Shown here: in pieces, positions 55,255 to 63,991 of the stretch | Position numbering within the stretch: the stretch's first letter is position 1 | How the letters are laid out: every line of letters starts with the position of its first letter | Assembly (NCBI RefSeq): GCF_014837145.1 | Contig: NZ_JACYFS010000005.1 | Coordinates: 164,315 to 228,314, forward strand | Source: Chryseobacterium caseinilyticum | GTDB taxonomy: Bacteria > Bacteroidota > Bacteroidia > Flavobacteriales > Weeksellaceae | Direction: 5' to 3' | DNA length: 64,000 bases | Position numbers and translations under genes: made by a program | The notes under the pieces: generated by a model | The model's input: the letters and a program-made list of their open reading frames with translations, nothing else | What the model was told of the DNA's origin: nothing | The model's database searches: none

Positions 55255-57099
55255 ATGGATAATAATAATTTACTTACCGGCAAGAAATATATTAAAGATA
55301 TTTTTAATCAAGAACAATTCTATAATATACCTGAATATCAACGGCCATACGTGTGGGGCGTTGATCAGATTGAGAATTTTTTAGATGATATCACCAATGC
55401 TTTAGAAAATAATAAAGAAAAGGAATATTTTGTAGGTTGCATGATTTGGAATACACGAGAAAGTGAATCTAACGGTATTAAATATAAATTTCAAGATATT
55501 TTAGATGGTCAACAGAGATTTTTAACATTATTTTTACTACATGCTGTATTAAGAAATCTGTCATCTAATAGCAAATTAAAATCCAGTGTCCAAAATAGAC
55601 TTATTCAGGAAGCAGATGAATTTAATAATGTACCTGCTAGAAATAGAATCGAGTTCGATATTAGAGATGATAAAAACTTTATAGATAAGTTTATTACCAA
55701 TGAGATTGAACTAAATCCAGAAATACTTGAACAGCTAGCAAACAATTATGACAATAGCTCTTCAGTAAGAAATTTAGCGAATGGTATGAGCATTATTCTT
55801 AATTGGTTTAATGCAAAGGAAAGAGAAGATTCAGAAAACTTTCAAGAATTTTTAATAAGGTTTTACACTTATTTATCAAATAAAGTATTAGCCCTATACT
55901 TGGCTACACCCAATAATCTTGACGATGCTTACAATCTCTTTACTGTTCTAAACAGCAGAGGATTACAGCTTCAAGTCAGTGATATTTTAAGAGCTCAGAA
56001 TCTGCGGGTAATTCTTGACGATAAGATAAGACGTGAATACGCAAACAAGTGGTCTGACTTTGAGAATAAAATTAATCTCCCTTATAAATCATTTGATGAA
56101 TTTTTATGGGCAGTGGTATTTATCAAAATGAAGTACAGAAGTGATGATAACCAAACGCTTACAAAGGCATTTGATTATATGTTTAAAAAAGGAGTAATGG
56201 TTAAGGGTGCCGAAACTTTAGATATTGTTGAGAAATATATTAACCATTTCTTATCTGTAAATAACGGAAGTATTACAACAAAGGACTCAGCATATCTCTT
56301 CTCAAATATTAATTTTATATTATCAAGCGTATATGGCTCTCAATATTTAACACCACTAATGCATTTCAAAGAATCTTTTGATGAGCATAATATTGTAGAA
56401 TTTATCATAAAAATCGATAATCTTTTTTCCTTAGGGTGGTTGTTAGGCCGCAGACAATCTATGACAAGAACGTTTACTATCTTAAAGAGGATCGATTACT
56501 ATAGTGAGAAAGTTGTTAAAAAAGAGCTATCTAAAGAAGAAGCTAGCAAATTGATGATTAGTGATGAATGTTTAAGGTATGATTATTTTGATGAAAGTAT
56601 AAGTTCAGAAAAACCACTGGATATCGATGATTTGGAAAATAGTTTAAAAAATGATAAATGGGGTGGATTTAGTGGAACCAAGGTTAATAAGACCAGATAT
56701 CTTTTGTTAAAGCTTGACCTCTTAATGGGCAGTAAAAATAACCAGATTCAATATAATAAGAATTCATCAAGCATTGAGCATTTAATGCCTCAAAAAATTG
56801 AAAATTCTTTATGGTCAATTGATATTAGTTTTCATAAGGAATGGCTACACAAAATTGGTAATCTCGTATTAATAGATAGAAACAAAAATTCTTCACTTAG
56901 CAACAAAAATTACGAAACAAAAAAAACAAAGTATAAAGGTGCAATTGAAGCTAGAGCTAACACAAATTTTGTGCTAATGCAAAATGATGAATGGAATCAG
57001 AATTCCATCTTGGAAAATCAAGATCGAATTGTAAAACTCATAATGAAGTACTATAAAGGTAATTCACTTGAGACATTTTTAGATATTCAAAGAAATTAA
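55255..57099 (+). CDS. DUF262/DUF1524 (GmrSD-like) protein
   Basis: 614 residues. The N-terminal DUF262 (ParB-like NTPase/DNase fold of GmrS) has IPEYQRPYVW (25-34) and DILDGQQRFLT (81-91). The C-terminal DUF1524 (GmrD-like HNH nuclease) has SIEHLMPQ with His509 and the downstream IGNLVLIDRNKNSSLSNKNY. The fused arrangement matches type IV restriction enzymes of the GmrSD/BrxU group, which cut DNA carrying modified cytosines. It is transcribed with the upstream membrane protein and converges on a second, unrelated-in-detail DUF262 gene. Substrate is inferred from the family. Confidence 0.88.
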   Translation: MDNNNLLTGKKYIKDIFNQEQFYNIPEYQRPYVWGVDQIENFLDDITNALENNKEKEYFVGCMIWNTRESESNGIKYKFQDILDGQQRFLTLFLLHAVLRNLSSNSKLKSSVQNRLIQEADEFNNVPARNRIEFDIRDDKNFIDKFITNEIELNPEILEQLANNYDNSSSVRNLANGMSIILNWFNAKEREDSENFQEFLIRFYTYLSNKVLALYLATPNNLDDAYNLFTVLNSRGLQLQVSDILRAQNLRVILDDKIRREYANKWSDFENKINLPYKSFDEFLWAVVFIKMKYRSDDNQTLTKAFDYMFKKGVMVKGAETLDIVEKYINHFLSVNNGSITTKDSAYLFSNINFILSSVYGSQYLTPLMHFKESFDEHNIVEFIIKIDNLFSLGWLLGRRQSMTRTFTILKRIDYYSEKVVKKELSKEEASKLMISDECLRYDYFDESISSEKPLDIDDLENSLKNDKWGGFSGTKVNKTRYLLLKLDLLMGSKNNQIQYNKNSSSIEHLMPQKIENSLWSIDISFHKEWLHKIGNLVLIDRNKNSSLSNKNYETKKTKYKGAIEARANTNFVLMQNDEWNQNSILENQDRIVKLIMKYYKGNSLETFLDIQRN

Positions 57100-57206
57100 T
57101 TTATGTAATTAATTAAAGAAAATACTTTAATCTTAAATTGAGAATTAATAATCTTCAAAGTTGGGAGACTTTGAAGATTGTGTCTAAATTTTCTGGATAC
57201 AATAAT

Positions 57207-57755
57207 TTACGTATCTAAAAGTTGGTTTACGTGATCATCATCAGTATTGTTTGAAAAATCTGAAGGCAACGTATTTTCCCGTTTTTCTACTAAATAAATT
57301 GATTCGTTAGTAACATCACCTAATAATAAATTTGCTGATAGGTTATATTCATATTTCGAAATCTTGGAAAGAGACTTTTCTCCACCGAATTGAAATAATA
57401 TTTCTAAATTCTTGTGCGCATCTTTTGATGGTATCTGTACCATAAAGTTATACATTATAGGACGACCATGACTGATAATGGGCACGGTATGCTCATAGGT
57501 ATGTCCTATAAAATCTTCATTTATAAAGATGTTTCCAGGATAAACTATGATCTTTTAATAGGCATTTTTTTCATTATTAAATTGAGAAGTGTTGAACAAT
57601 ACATATCGAAAATATGCAAACACATCATTTTCTGACATTGAGATGCCTTTAAGTCTTATGTGTCCTCTAATAATTGGGAAATCTTGACTTTTCATCAATA
57701 CACTAATCAGATAATGAGGAGCAACTCTTGTTTGCCCATCCAATCTCACATAATA
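57207..57755 (-). pseudogene. Frameshifted remnant of an unknown gene
   Basis: Two adjacent minus-strand frames appear to be parts of one protein. The upstream part (57555-57755) reads VRLDGQTRVAPHYLISVLMK to NNEKNAY then TAA; the downstream part (to 57207) continues in another frame from KIIVYPGNIFINEDFIGHTY through SHGRPIMYNF to HVNQLLDT. Joining them needs one frameshift near 57550. There is no start ATG on the upstream part. It lies 60 bases after the DUF262 gene of the three-gene operon, so it may be a lost fourth gene. The product is not recognised. Confidence 0.55.
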
Positions 57756-57810
57756 TCAACAGCCATCTACTTCTTTTTAGTTATCTATATTAGCATTCAT
57801 CGATATTCTT

Positions 57811-59682
57811 TTATGATTCTACGAAATCTAAAAATAACAATTTTATCTTATCCTCTTTAGATCCAATTGTAATATTCCATCGTTTTTCCATAAAATCTAG
57901 CAACTCAAGCCCACGATTTAATATTGTTTTCTCATTCCATTCATTTAAATCAATTATATTCTTAGCATTATTGTAATTTTTGTATGTAGATAATTTATCA
58001 ATGAAGCAATCCTGTTCATGTACGTTTTTTCTAAGTAAAACAAAATTTCCTAGACTTCCCGTAATAGACTTAATTTCTTGATAAGAGAAATCTTGTACTT
58101 CCATTTTTTTCCAACATAATAGTAATGGCTTTTCAGGAAATATATGCTGTACACTATTTAAGTCATCGTATGAATCATATTCTAAATTGTTTTTTTTGGC
58201 TATGTCTATATCATACTCGTATAAAAAATATCTCAAAAATTTCCAATCATAAAAACCTTTTCCATTTTCTCGTAAAAATAAATCTCTTAAAAATGAGTAA
58301 AATCCACTGATTTCATAATAACCGTTATAATCTTGCTTTCCATATATCCATAGTTCAAGGTCTTTAATTATATCTTCAATTTCAATTTCACTATTGTATA
58401 GTTCGCTCGCTTTAGCATAAAAATGATATGTTCCAGTATTAGAACGTCTAAATGAAACGGAAAAAATTAAAAATATATAGGATTCAACTAATTGCAGTAG
58501 CTTTATAGTTTTATCTTTATCCTTTTCTGTAACTAAAGCTCCCATTATCAAAGGAGCAAAGGATTTGAAACCAAGCTGATTTAGTTTCATCAGCCAGTTA
58601 ATCACAATCTTTGACTGACAAATCTCATTTGCTTGTGGATGTTTTGGACTATTCATCAAAAACCATTGTTTAACACCTTCTGTTAAACTCCTAATATATC
58701 TTTGTATTGATTCATAATCTTCTTTTCCATTTAGAACATTGTGAGATGTAAAAAATCTATCAAAAACATCATTCGCATAAAATTCGGGTTCTCTTCTATC
58801 ATATCTTTTGTACATGATCCAGTGATTTTGCAAAAAAGCATCATCATCTAATTTTCGTTCCTTATTTAGACCTAAATATTTATAAATTGTTTTCCAACTC
58901 TCATTAATCTTATCCCTGAGATCTACTTTTCTCTCGATGCTTTCATCTTTCAAAAGCGTTGATAAATATATTAATCTATTTTTAAGTTTTTCAAGATTTG
59001 AAAGAGGCTTCCCTCTATTATTCATCGTTTCGAAAACAATAAAGATATCAAGTTCTTTTTCCAACTCTTTAAAATCAAACTTAAGCTGCTGTGTTAATTT
59101 GCTAAATAATATCTCCAAATCATTCAATGACATTTTTTTAACCTTCTCGATAAAATAAAGTTTTGCATTAAGAAGATTGTTAGTGTAAACAGTTTCTTCA
59201 ATATCATTGTTTGAATAATCATTTTGTTCGAATATTTCGCGCTTTAAAAATTCATAGCTTGGATTATCCCGATGATAACCGAACAAATAACTTTTTTCCT
59301 GTCGTTGTTTGTTTTCTGTAAATATATATTTATTAATAATTTCTTCTTTACTACTAAAATTAATCTGACTACCCTCAGGCATTTTCTGACATATTACCCA
59401 TATCAAAATAATTATTGTAGTTATCCTCTGTTGACCATCCACAATAAAATATGGTTTTTCACCCTTTCCTGTTATTATCCATTTATCGTCACTCCAATTC
59501 ATGTATTCTTCTTCGCTGACTTCTTCAACACTAATCATACCTGTATAGTGTACTTTTTTGTGCTGAAGGTTATTAAGATCTTGCCAAAAATCGTCTAAAT
59601 TATTTTTCTCCCATGAATAACCCCTTTGATAATCAGGTATTCTAAATATTTTATTATTAAATATTGATTTTATTGTTTGCAT
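57811..59682 (-). CDS. DUF262/DUF1524 (GmrSD-like) protein, third gene of a PARIS-like operon
   Basis: 623 residues. DUF262 motifs IPDYQRGYSW (15-24) and DGQQRITTI (82-90) are at the N-terminus; the C-terminal DUF1524-like nuclease has NSVQHIFPE (about 510) and GSLGNFVLLRKNVHEQD. An insert around residues 50-80 (DDKWIITGKGEKPYFIV) separates the first two motifs, differing from the copy at 55255. Its start lies 26 bases inside the preceding DUF4435 gene, so translation is coupled. Proteins of this fold are NTP-dependent nucleases of type IV restriction; a role as extra effector or regulator of the upstream pair is inferred. Confidence 0.88.
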   Translation of the reverse strand: MQTIKSIFNNKIFRIPDYQRGYSWEKNNLDDFWQDLNNLQHKKVHYTGMISVEEVSEEEYMNWSDDKWIITGKGEKPYFIVDGQQRITTIIILIWVICQKMPEGSQINFSSKEEIINKYIFTENKQRQEKSYLFGYHRDNPSYEFLKREIFEQNDYSNNDIEETVYTNNLLNAKLYFIEKVKKMSLNDLEILFSKLTQQLKFDFKELEKELDIFIVFETMNNRGKPLSNLEKLKNRLIYLSTLLKDESIERKVDLRDKINESWKTIYKYLGLNKERKLDDDAFLQNHWIMYKRYDRREPEFYANDVFDRFFTSHNVLNGKEDYESIQRYIRSLTEGVKQWFLMNSPKHPQANEICQSKIVINWLMKLNQLGFKSFAPLIMGALVTEKDKDKTIKLLQLVESYIFLIFSVSFRRSNTGTYHFYAKASELYNSEIEIEDIIKDLELWIYGKQDYNGYYEISGFYSFLRDLFLRENGKGFYDWKFLRYFLYEYDIDIAKKNNLEYDSYDDLNSVQHIFPEKPLLLCWKKMEVQDFSYQEIKSITGSLGNFVLLRKNVHEQDCFIDKLSTYKNYNNAKNIIDLNEWNEKTILNRGLELLDFMEKRWNITIGSKEDKIKLLFLDFVES

Positions 59683-60700
59683 TTAAAGCAGTATAATTAG
59701 TGGTTAAAAAATTTAATATATCAGCAGGTTGTGTCATCTTTGAGCATACTAAATCAAATATATTCAGAGTAGTGATATCAAGCTTTTTTCTTGGTATAGG
59801 ATTTTCTTGTGATCGCTCAATCCCTTCAGTAGTAAAAATATTCTCAATAGTTTTATCAACAGTTTTCAAAATTTCTATAAGAAACCATAAATCATATTTT
59901 CCTCTTAAAAAAAATTTATGGTTGGATATACGCATAATTAAATCTCTGGTTCGCATAATATTTTCGAAATGATACTCACTTTTCACTGCACCACATTTAT
60001 TAACTAATATTTCCTTTAATGTCGCATCACGAATCTGTAATTTTCTTAAACTATCGTCAGAGCGCATTATTCTTTCATACATTTCTTTTGTAACAAGCTT
60101 TTTTTCACAGAACTGCATCATTTCGAAATAGATTAAATGTTGAAGCTTTAATTCTTCTAAAACTGCTTTTTTTGATAATAATCTATCTATTAAAATGAAC
60201 CACGTCACAGTTCTAAGCTTTATAATAAATTTTTCATAAGAATTTCTGTATAAATCAAGCAGTTTATTTTGTAATTCTTTACTAATATCATTAACATAAA
60301 ATCGATCTAAGATTATTAAAAATACTTCTTCAGTAACTAAATAATTTTCAATAGAGTAATATTTAGTGTAAAACAGATTAGGCTCTAACGTCATTTTCAC
60401 TCCAATAATATCATCATAATCTTTATCTGCGAAAAATAATAGTTTAGATTTTGAATATCTTGTCCAATCAATTAATTGATAAACTTCTAATAAATTACTC
60501 TTACCCTTCATTAAATATTTATGATGATTGTAATCTGTATAAATTCTAGTGATAGATGTTCTATAAAATTCATAATCATCATCATCCTCTGTAAACACAT
60601 GTACATCTTTTGCTGATGACGTATAAATTTGTTTAAGGATAAAATATCGTGCTTTTGGAATTATCGCTTCCTTCTTAGCAAAAAATAATTCCTTTGTCAT
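59657..60700 (-). CDS. DUF4435 TOPRIM-like protein (AriB-like effector candidate)
   Basis: 347 residues. A TOPRIM-type nuclease arrangement is visible: Glu38 in HVFTEDDDDYEFY, a GK-containing segment MKGKSNLLEV (64-73) and the acidic FFADKDYDDI (D92, D94), followed by YSIENYLV (115-122), a hallmark of DUF4435. In the PARIS defence system the second subunit, AriB, is a DUF4435 TOPRIM nuclease released by the ATPase AriA when a phage anti-restriction protein is sensed. Here the ATG overlaps the stop of an AriA-like ATPase gene by four bases. PARIS membership is inferred from domains and order. Confidence 0.82.
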   Translation of the reverse strand: MTKELFFAKKEAIIPKARYFILKQIYTSSAKDVHVFTEDDDDYEFYRTSITRIYTDYNHHKYLMKGKSNLLEVYQLIDWTRYSKSKLLFFADKDYDDIIGVKMTLEPNLFYTKYYSIENYLVTEEVFLIILDRFYVNDISKELQNKLLDLYRNSYEKFIIKLRTVTWFILIDRLLSKKAVLEELKLQHLIYFEMMQFCEKKLVTKEMYERIMRSDDSLRKLQIRDATLKEILVNKCGAVKSEYHFENIMRTRDLIMRISNHKFFLRGKYDLWFLIEILKTVDKTIENIFTTEGIERSQENPIPRKKLDITTLNIFDLVCSKMTQPADILNFLTTNYTALNANNKINI

Positions 60701-61866
60701 AAAATTTCTTTGAACTCATTAAGTCCATGGGTGTAATTATTGAAGTTTTCAGGAACTATAAATGGAGAATGTGTTGCTGCAACAATTCCATCTATATGAA
60801 AGTCTATTATATCATTAATCAAATTTTCTTGCCAACCCATTGAAAGAGAAATTTCTGGTTCGTCAATAATTAGCCAAACGTTTTGAGGACTATACAGTAA
60901 ATAACTAAAAAGAGATATAATATGTTTTTCCCCTGCGGATAAGACTGTTAAGGGTAAAGTCTTATTGTCAATACTAATTCTAATGGATTTACCATCTTTT
61001 GAAAGAATAACCATTTTATTATTGCTGAGGTATTTATTAGATTTTTCAATAAATCTTTGGAACAGTTCTGAGGACGAAAAAGTTTTATCTTCTAAAAGTT
61101 TTGAAATTCTATACTCAATGTCAACCATGTCGAATTCGACCAATTCCATACTAAAGTATTCTTTTCTAAAGGCCCATCTTTCATAATCTCTATTAGACCA
61201 AATAGTATCAAAAACCTTTTGTAAATCATTTTCGGTTTCGCTAAAAGAACTATTATTAGATATTTTTTCATCATTAATTTTCAAGTCAATTTCTGGAAGT
61301 AGTTGTCTCAAATGCTGCTCTAATCTTTTCGCCATATCACCGTACAAATCAAGATAACTTCGTTCTATTCTGCGATAAGTTGGAAGATAAAGAAATGATC
61401 CTAACCAATCATACTTATTATCAACTATATTATTTGATGAAACTTCATTTAGAATTGATAGAATTAGACTTTGAGGAACATCATATTTCGCCTCAATATC
61501 TCCTAACAAAAATTCATCATTCATAATTTGTTCAACCTTATAATTTATTAGCCCTTTACGGATGAAATCCTTGTAGGTAGGAAAGAGATTACTGAGCTTT
61601 TCTATCACATAATTAGGAATTTCAGTAGATCTATACTCACTTTTTTTAAAAGAAAACTCTTTATCATTAACTAAAGCAGTAATTTCTTCGAATTCATACT
61701 TTACTAGTTCATTCCATTGCTTAGAAAAGAATAAAAAAAATAACCTTAACAATATCGTTTTTCCTGATCCATTTTCAGCAACGATAATTAATTTATTATC
61801 CTCAAAATGAAGGTTAAAGTTTTTTTTACCAAAAAGTTTAAAAACTTTAAATGATTTTATATTCAT
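60697..61866 (-). CDS. ABC-type AAA ATPase (AriA-like sensor candidate)
   Basis: 389 residues with all motifs of an OLD/SMC-like ABC ATPase: Walker A AENGSGKT (30-37), signature LSAGEKH (309-315), Walker B LIIDEPE (332-338) and the switch histidine H366 in AATHSPF. The middle (about 90-300) is helical and variable. No nuclease domain is fused, as in two-gene systems where the TOPRIM partner is separate (AriAB). First gene of the three-gene overlapping minus-strand operon; the four-base ATGA overlap couples it to the DUF4435 gene. Confidence 0.87.
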   Translation of the reverse strand: MNIKSFKVFKLFGKKNFNLHFEDNKLIIVAENGSGKTILLRLFFLFFSKQWNELVKYEFEEITALVNDKEFSFKKSEYRSTEIPNYVIEKLSNLFPTYKDFIRKGLINYKVEQIMNDEFLLGDIEAKYDVPQSLILSILNEVSSNNIVDNKYDWLGSFLYLPTYRRIERSYLDLYGDMAKRLEQHLRQLLPEIDLKINDEKISNNSSFSETENDLQKVFDTIWSNRDYERWAFRKEYFSMELVEFDMVDIEYRISKLLEDKTFSSSELFQRFIEKSNKYLSNNKMVILSKDGKSIRISIDNKTLPLTVLSAGEKHIISLFSYLLYSPQNVWLIIDEPEISLSMGWQENLINDIIDFHIDGIVAATHSPFIVPENFNNYTHGLNEFKEIL

Positions 61867-61887
61867 CAGTAATTAATATATATATAT

Positions 61888-61895
61888 CAAATATA
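61888..61895 (-). promoter_or_regulatory. -7 box upstream of the PARIS-like operon
   Basis: On the minus strand TATATTTG lies 22 bases before the ATPase start codon; no clear -33 TTTG is seen at the usual distance. Confidence 0.55.
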
Positions 61896-62705
61896 AGTAT
61901 TAAAATTAGAAAATTTTAAGATTTATGCATCACCAACTATAGTTCTTCAATTTGTGACCATTTTGTTTATCAAGAATTATTTACTTCTAACAAAACTAAT
62001 TGAGTTTATGTAACAGATCGTTTATAAAATGTTTCGATATTTTGTTCATTTTTGAATACTTGAAAAAAATGATCACGACTAGTATGATGTCTATTAGAAA
62101 TCATATCTAAAAATTTATACTCAAACTGCAGCGGCACCATCTTATTGTGTTTTTTACAGAAAGTCCTTATGAATATTTGAGTCAATTTGATTTATTGCAT
62201 AAATTTATTTCCAATATTCTAATACTACAATTTTTCCGTATACAATAAAACACTTTAAGATGCGGGAATTTTTTTTTTCGCAATATACTCTACTGTAGCT
62301 CTAGAACTTCTGAAATCATAGAAAAAAAATCCAAATCACAGGGTAGAGTAAATCTTTTGGATCCTATATAATTTCCCAGAACTCAAATCTTTCGTAATCG
62401 TCATTATATTTAATTTCTAAGTTTTCTCTAGACATGTGTTTTTTTAATATTACAAATATTTACTTTTTACTCGATATTCATTACAACTCACCATGATTGA
62501 AATTAAAAATCTATAATACATTTGTAAAAACACTTATGAAAATATTACTGGTGACATTAAGTCTTTTTTACGAAAATTCTTCTCTCACAGATACCAGCAA
62601 AGGTAATTCCCATCTCCGATGGCGACACCCCAAAAAGTATAATAGCTCTCCACTGGGATTCAGTCGATACATCGCTTTTTTGAAAACGTCCTACCATAAA
62701 TTAGC
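61896..62705. other. AT-rich gap with gene debris
   Basis: About 800 bases between the three-gene operon and the XRE regulator. It holds the pseudogene at 62255-62435, a 44-codon minus-strand frame at 62006-62140 (MVPLQFEYKFLDMISNRHHT...), and protein-like fragments in shifting frames near 62520-62640. None is intact. The stretch looks like decayed cargo and not like regulatory DNA. Confidence 0.45.
62255..62435 (-). pseudogene. Degraded small gene of unknown function
   Basis: From ATG at 62435 the frame reads MSRENLEIKYNDDYERFEFW then EII and TAG, continues DPKDLLYPVIWIFF, and needs a frameshift near 62325 to reach YDFRSSRATVEYIAKKKIPA and TAA at 62255. One nonsense codon and one frameshift in 60 codons indicate a dead gene. 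Confidence 0.5.
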
Positions 62706-62963
62706 TTACCTAGTATCTTCTTGACGCTTAATACTTGTTGAATTACTAAATATTTGTTTTACATCTACTTCCAATGCAAAACATAGTTTTAGTAATGTAG
62801 AAAAGACAAAATCCTCTTTTCCATTTTCTATATCGCTAATTTTTGAGCGATCAACATTACCAGCTTTTTGACCTAGTTGTTCTTGTGATAATTCTTTTTC
62901 CTTTCTTATTTTTCGGAGAGTCACTCCAATATCTCTATAAGTTTTTAAAAATTTTTCATCCAT
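62706..62963 (-). CDS. XRE-family transcriptional regulator
   Basis: 85 residues (start at 62963; an upstream in-frame ATG at 62999 would add 12). The five-helix lambda-repressor-like HTH is LRKIRKEKELSQEQLGQKAG followed by VDRSKISDIENGKEDFVFS; nothing else is attached. Small XRE proteins of this kind control mobile or defence genes, often by binding the divergent promoter next to them. Here that promoter lies 47 bases away and drives the hairpin-rich region. Confidence 0.85.
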   Translation of the reverse strand: MDEKFLKTYRDIGVTLRKIRKEKELSQEQLGQKAGNVDRSKISDIENGKEDFVFSTLLKLCFALEVDVKQIFSNSTSIKRQEDTR

Positions 62964-62986
62964 GTTAAATTTTTTTTGTGGTTTTA

Positions 62987-63017
62987 TTGCCACATTCAAA
63001 TTAAATTTATATATTTG
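62987..63017 (+). promoter_or_regulatory. Divergent promoter facing the hairpin-rich region
   Basis: TTG (62987-62989), a 20-base spacer and TATATTTG (63010-63017) predict a plus-strand transcript from about 63024. The -33 element overlaps the 5' end of the XRE gene, a natural place for repression by that protein. Confidence 0.65.
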
Positions 63018-63023
63018 TACAAG

Positions 63024-63700
63024 CGATTATAATAATGGTTGGTTTTAAAAGCCAATTACGATGTATCTCATTCCGTAAAGTCCTATTTAGCAGATGAGAG
63101 AATCGTGAAATCGCTCCGTGCCTAAAAGTTTTGTACTTTTGTATAAAGGCATGTGGGCGGTTCTCACGTCTTTCATTTGCAAGCAATTAACTTTGTTAGG
63201 GTATTAGGACACCCACGGATTGAAAGTGCGAGACCGCTCCATGCTATTTTGCATGTGTAATTCTCATACTAAAAAGCATCGTTCCATTAATAAAAATACA
63301 TTTATGAGAACGACATTTTCAATCATTCTGCTTATTTGCCCGCCTGAATAGCAGAGGAAAATTTACAGCTCTAAACCAATCCACCTCATGCATGAGGAGA
63401 GGTATAGGGCAACTAAATCCACTCCGAAATTCCTTTACATTTAGATAAAGGAAAGTCATGGTACCATTTTAAACTCGCACCTTAAAAGTACAGGCTTTCT
63501 TTCAATTTTCCAAATAATTTTCAGCACGAAGGGATTTTATTCAAAAGTTTAATAAAATTACTAGTCTGCATAAGTCAGATGGTTAGAGTTGTATTAATTA
63601 TACCTCGTTCTCCTAAATTTGATATGATACAATAGGGTGTACAACCTATTGCGGCTTTAAGCTTTCACGGGACAAATTTTCATTCATATTAATTGATATT
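63024..63700 (+). ncRNA. Candidate large structured RNA (gene-free, hairpin-dense)
   Basis: No frame of useful length is open on either strand, yet at least eleven stems can be drawn. Examples: TCTCAT 63066/ATGAGA 63094; TGCCT 63119/AGGCA 63147 with inner AAAAG/CTTTT; CTTT-GGGT 63191/ACCC-AAAG 63226; TCGTTC 63279/GAACGA 63308; CTGCTTATT 63328/AATAGCAG 63347; CCTCATGCATGAGG 63384; TTCCTTTA 63430/TAAAGGAA 63446; CAATAGG 63630/CCTATTG 63645. Two of the elements share the plan GAGA-CGCTCC(A/G)TGC-loop-GCATGTG-TTCTC (63098-63165 and 63230-63265). A promoter stands immediately upstream. I do not recognise a known class; the 3' end is not defined. Confidence 0.5.
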
Positions 63701-63766
63701 TACTGCTTTTGTATGCTCTGAAGTGAGCAGTTTAATTACTGTTTCTTTTCAGTGTATCATAAAAGC

Positions 63767-63826
63767 CCTGTTTTCTGAACAGTTGGGGATTGCATCAGAG
63801 ATTCCTCTGTTCAGAATAAAAACAGG
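63767..63826. repeat. Long inverted repeat
   Basis: CCTGTTTTCTGAACAG (63767-63782) faces CTGTTCAGAATAAAAACAGG (63807-63826): 16 pairs with a small internal loop. It continues the hairpin-rich character of the region to the right. Confidence 0.7.
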
Positions 63827-63910
63827 AACCCAATCACAGCGAATTAATATGACCAACCAAAACCAATGAAATAAGAAACAGGCCAGCTCAGCCTGACCAA
63901 AAAAGATCAA

Positions 63911-63953
63911 TAAAAAAGCCCCTTCCCATAAGTTTGGCGACTCAGGAAGGAGC
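63911..63953 (-). terminator. Terminator-like hairpin on the minus strand
   Basis: GCTCCTTCC pairs with GGAAGGGGC (one G-U) on the minus strand and is followed by TTTTTTA. It would end a transcript coming from the right of the window, or, read in plus orientation, form a leader hairpin before the ATG at 63992. Confidence 0.55.
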
Positions 63954-63991
63954 AATGGATTGAATCGTTTAATTAAAAACATTACAAAACT

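Noticed and set aside
62497..62724. 75-codon plus-strand frame
   Set aside because: It overlaps the end of the XRE gene and covers DNA whose minus strand shows broken protein-like fragments; the composition is not coding-like.
63228..63265. GTGCGAG as the 5' end of a group II intron
   Set aside because: No domain V, no EBS/IBS pairing and no intron-encoded reverse transcriptase were found in the window.
63024..63700. CRISPR array
   Set aside because: The two related hairpin elements are not regularly spaced and differ in length; there are no constant direct repeats and no cas genes.
63749..63982. 77-codon minus-strand frame near the right edge
   Set aside because: It runs through a long inverted repeat and a terminator-like hairpin and reads as hydrophobic noise.
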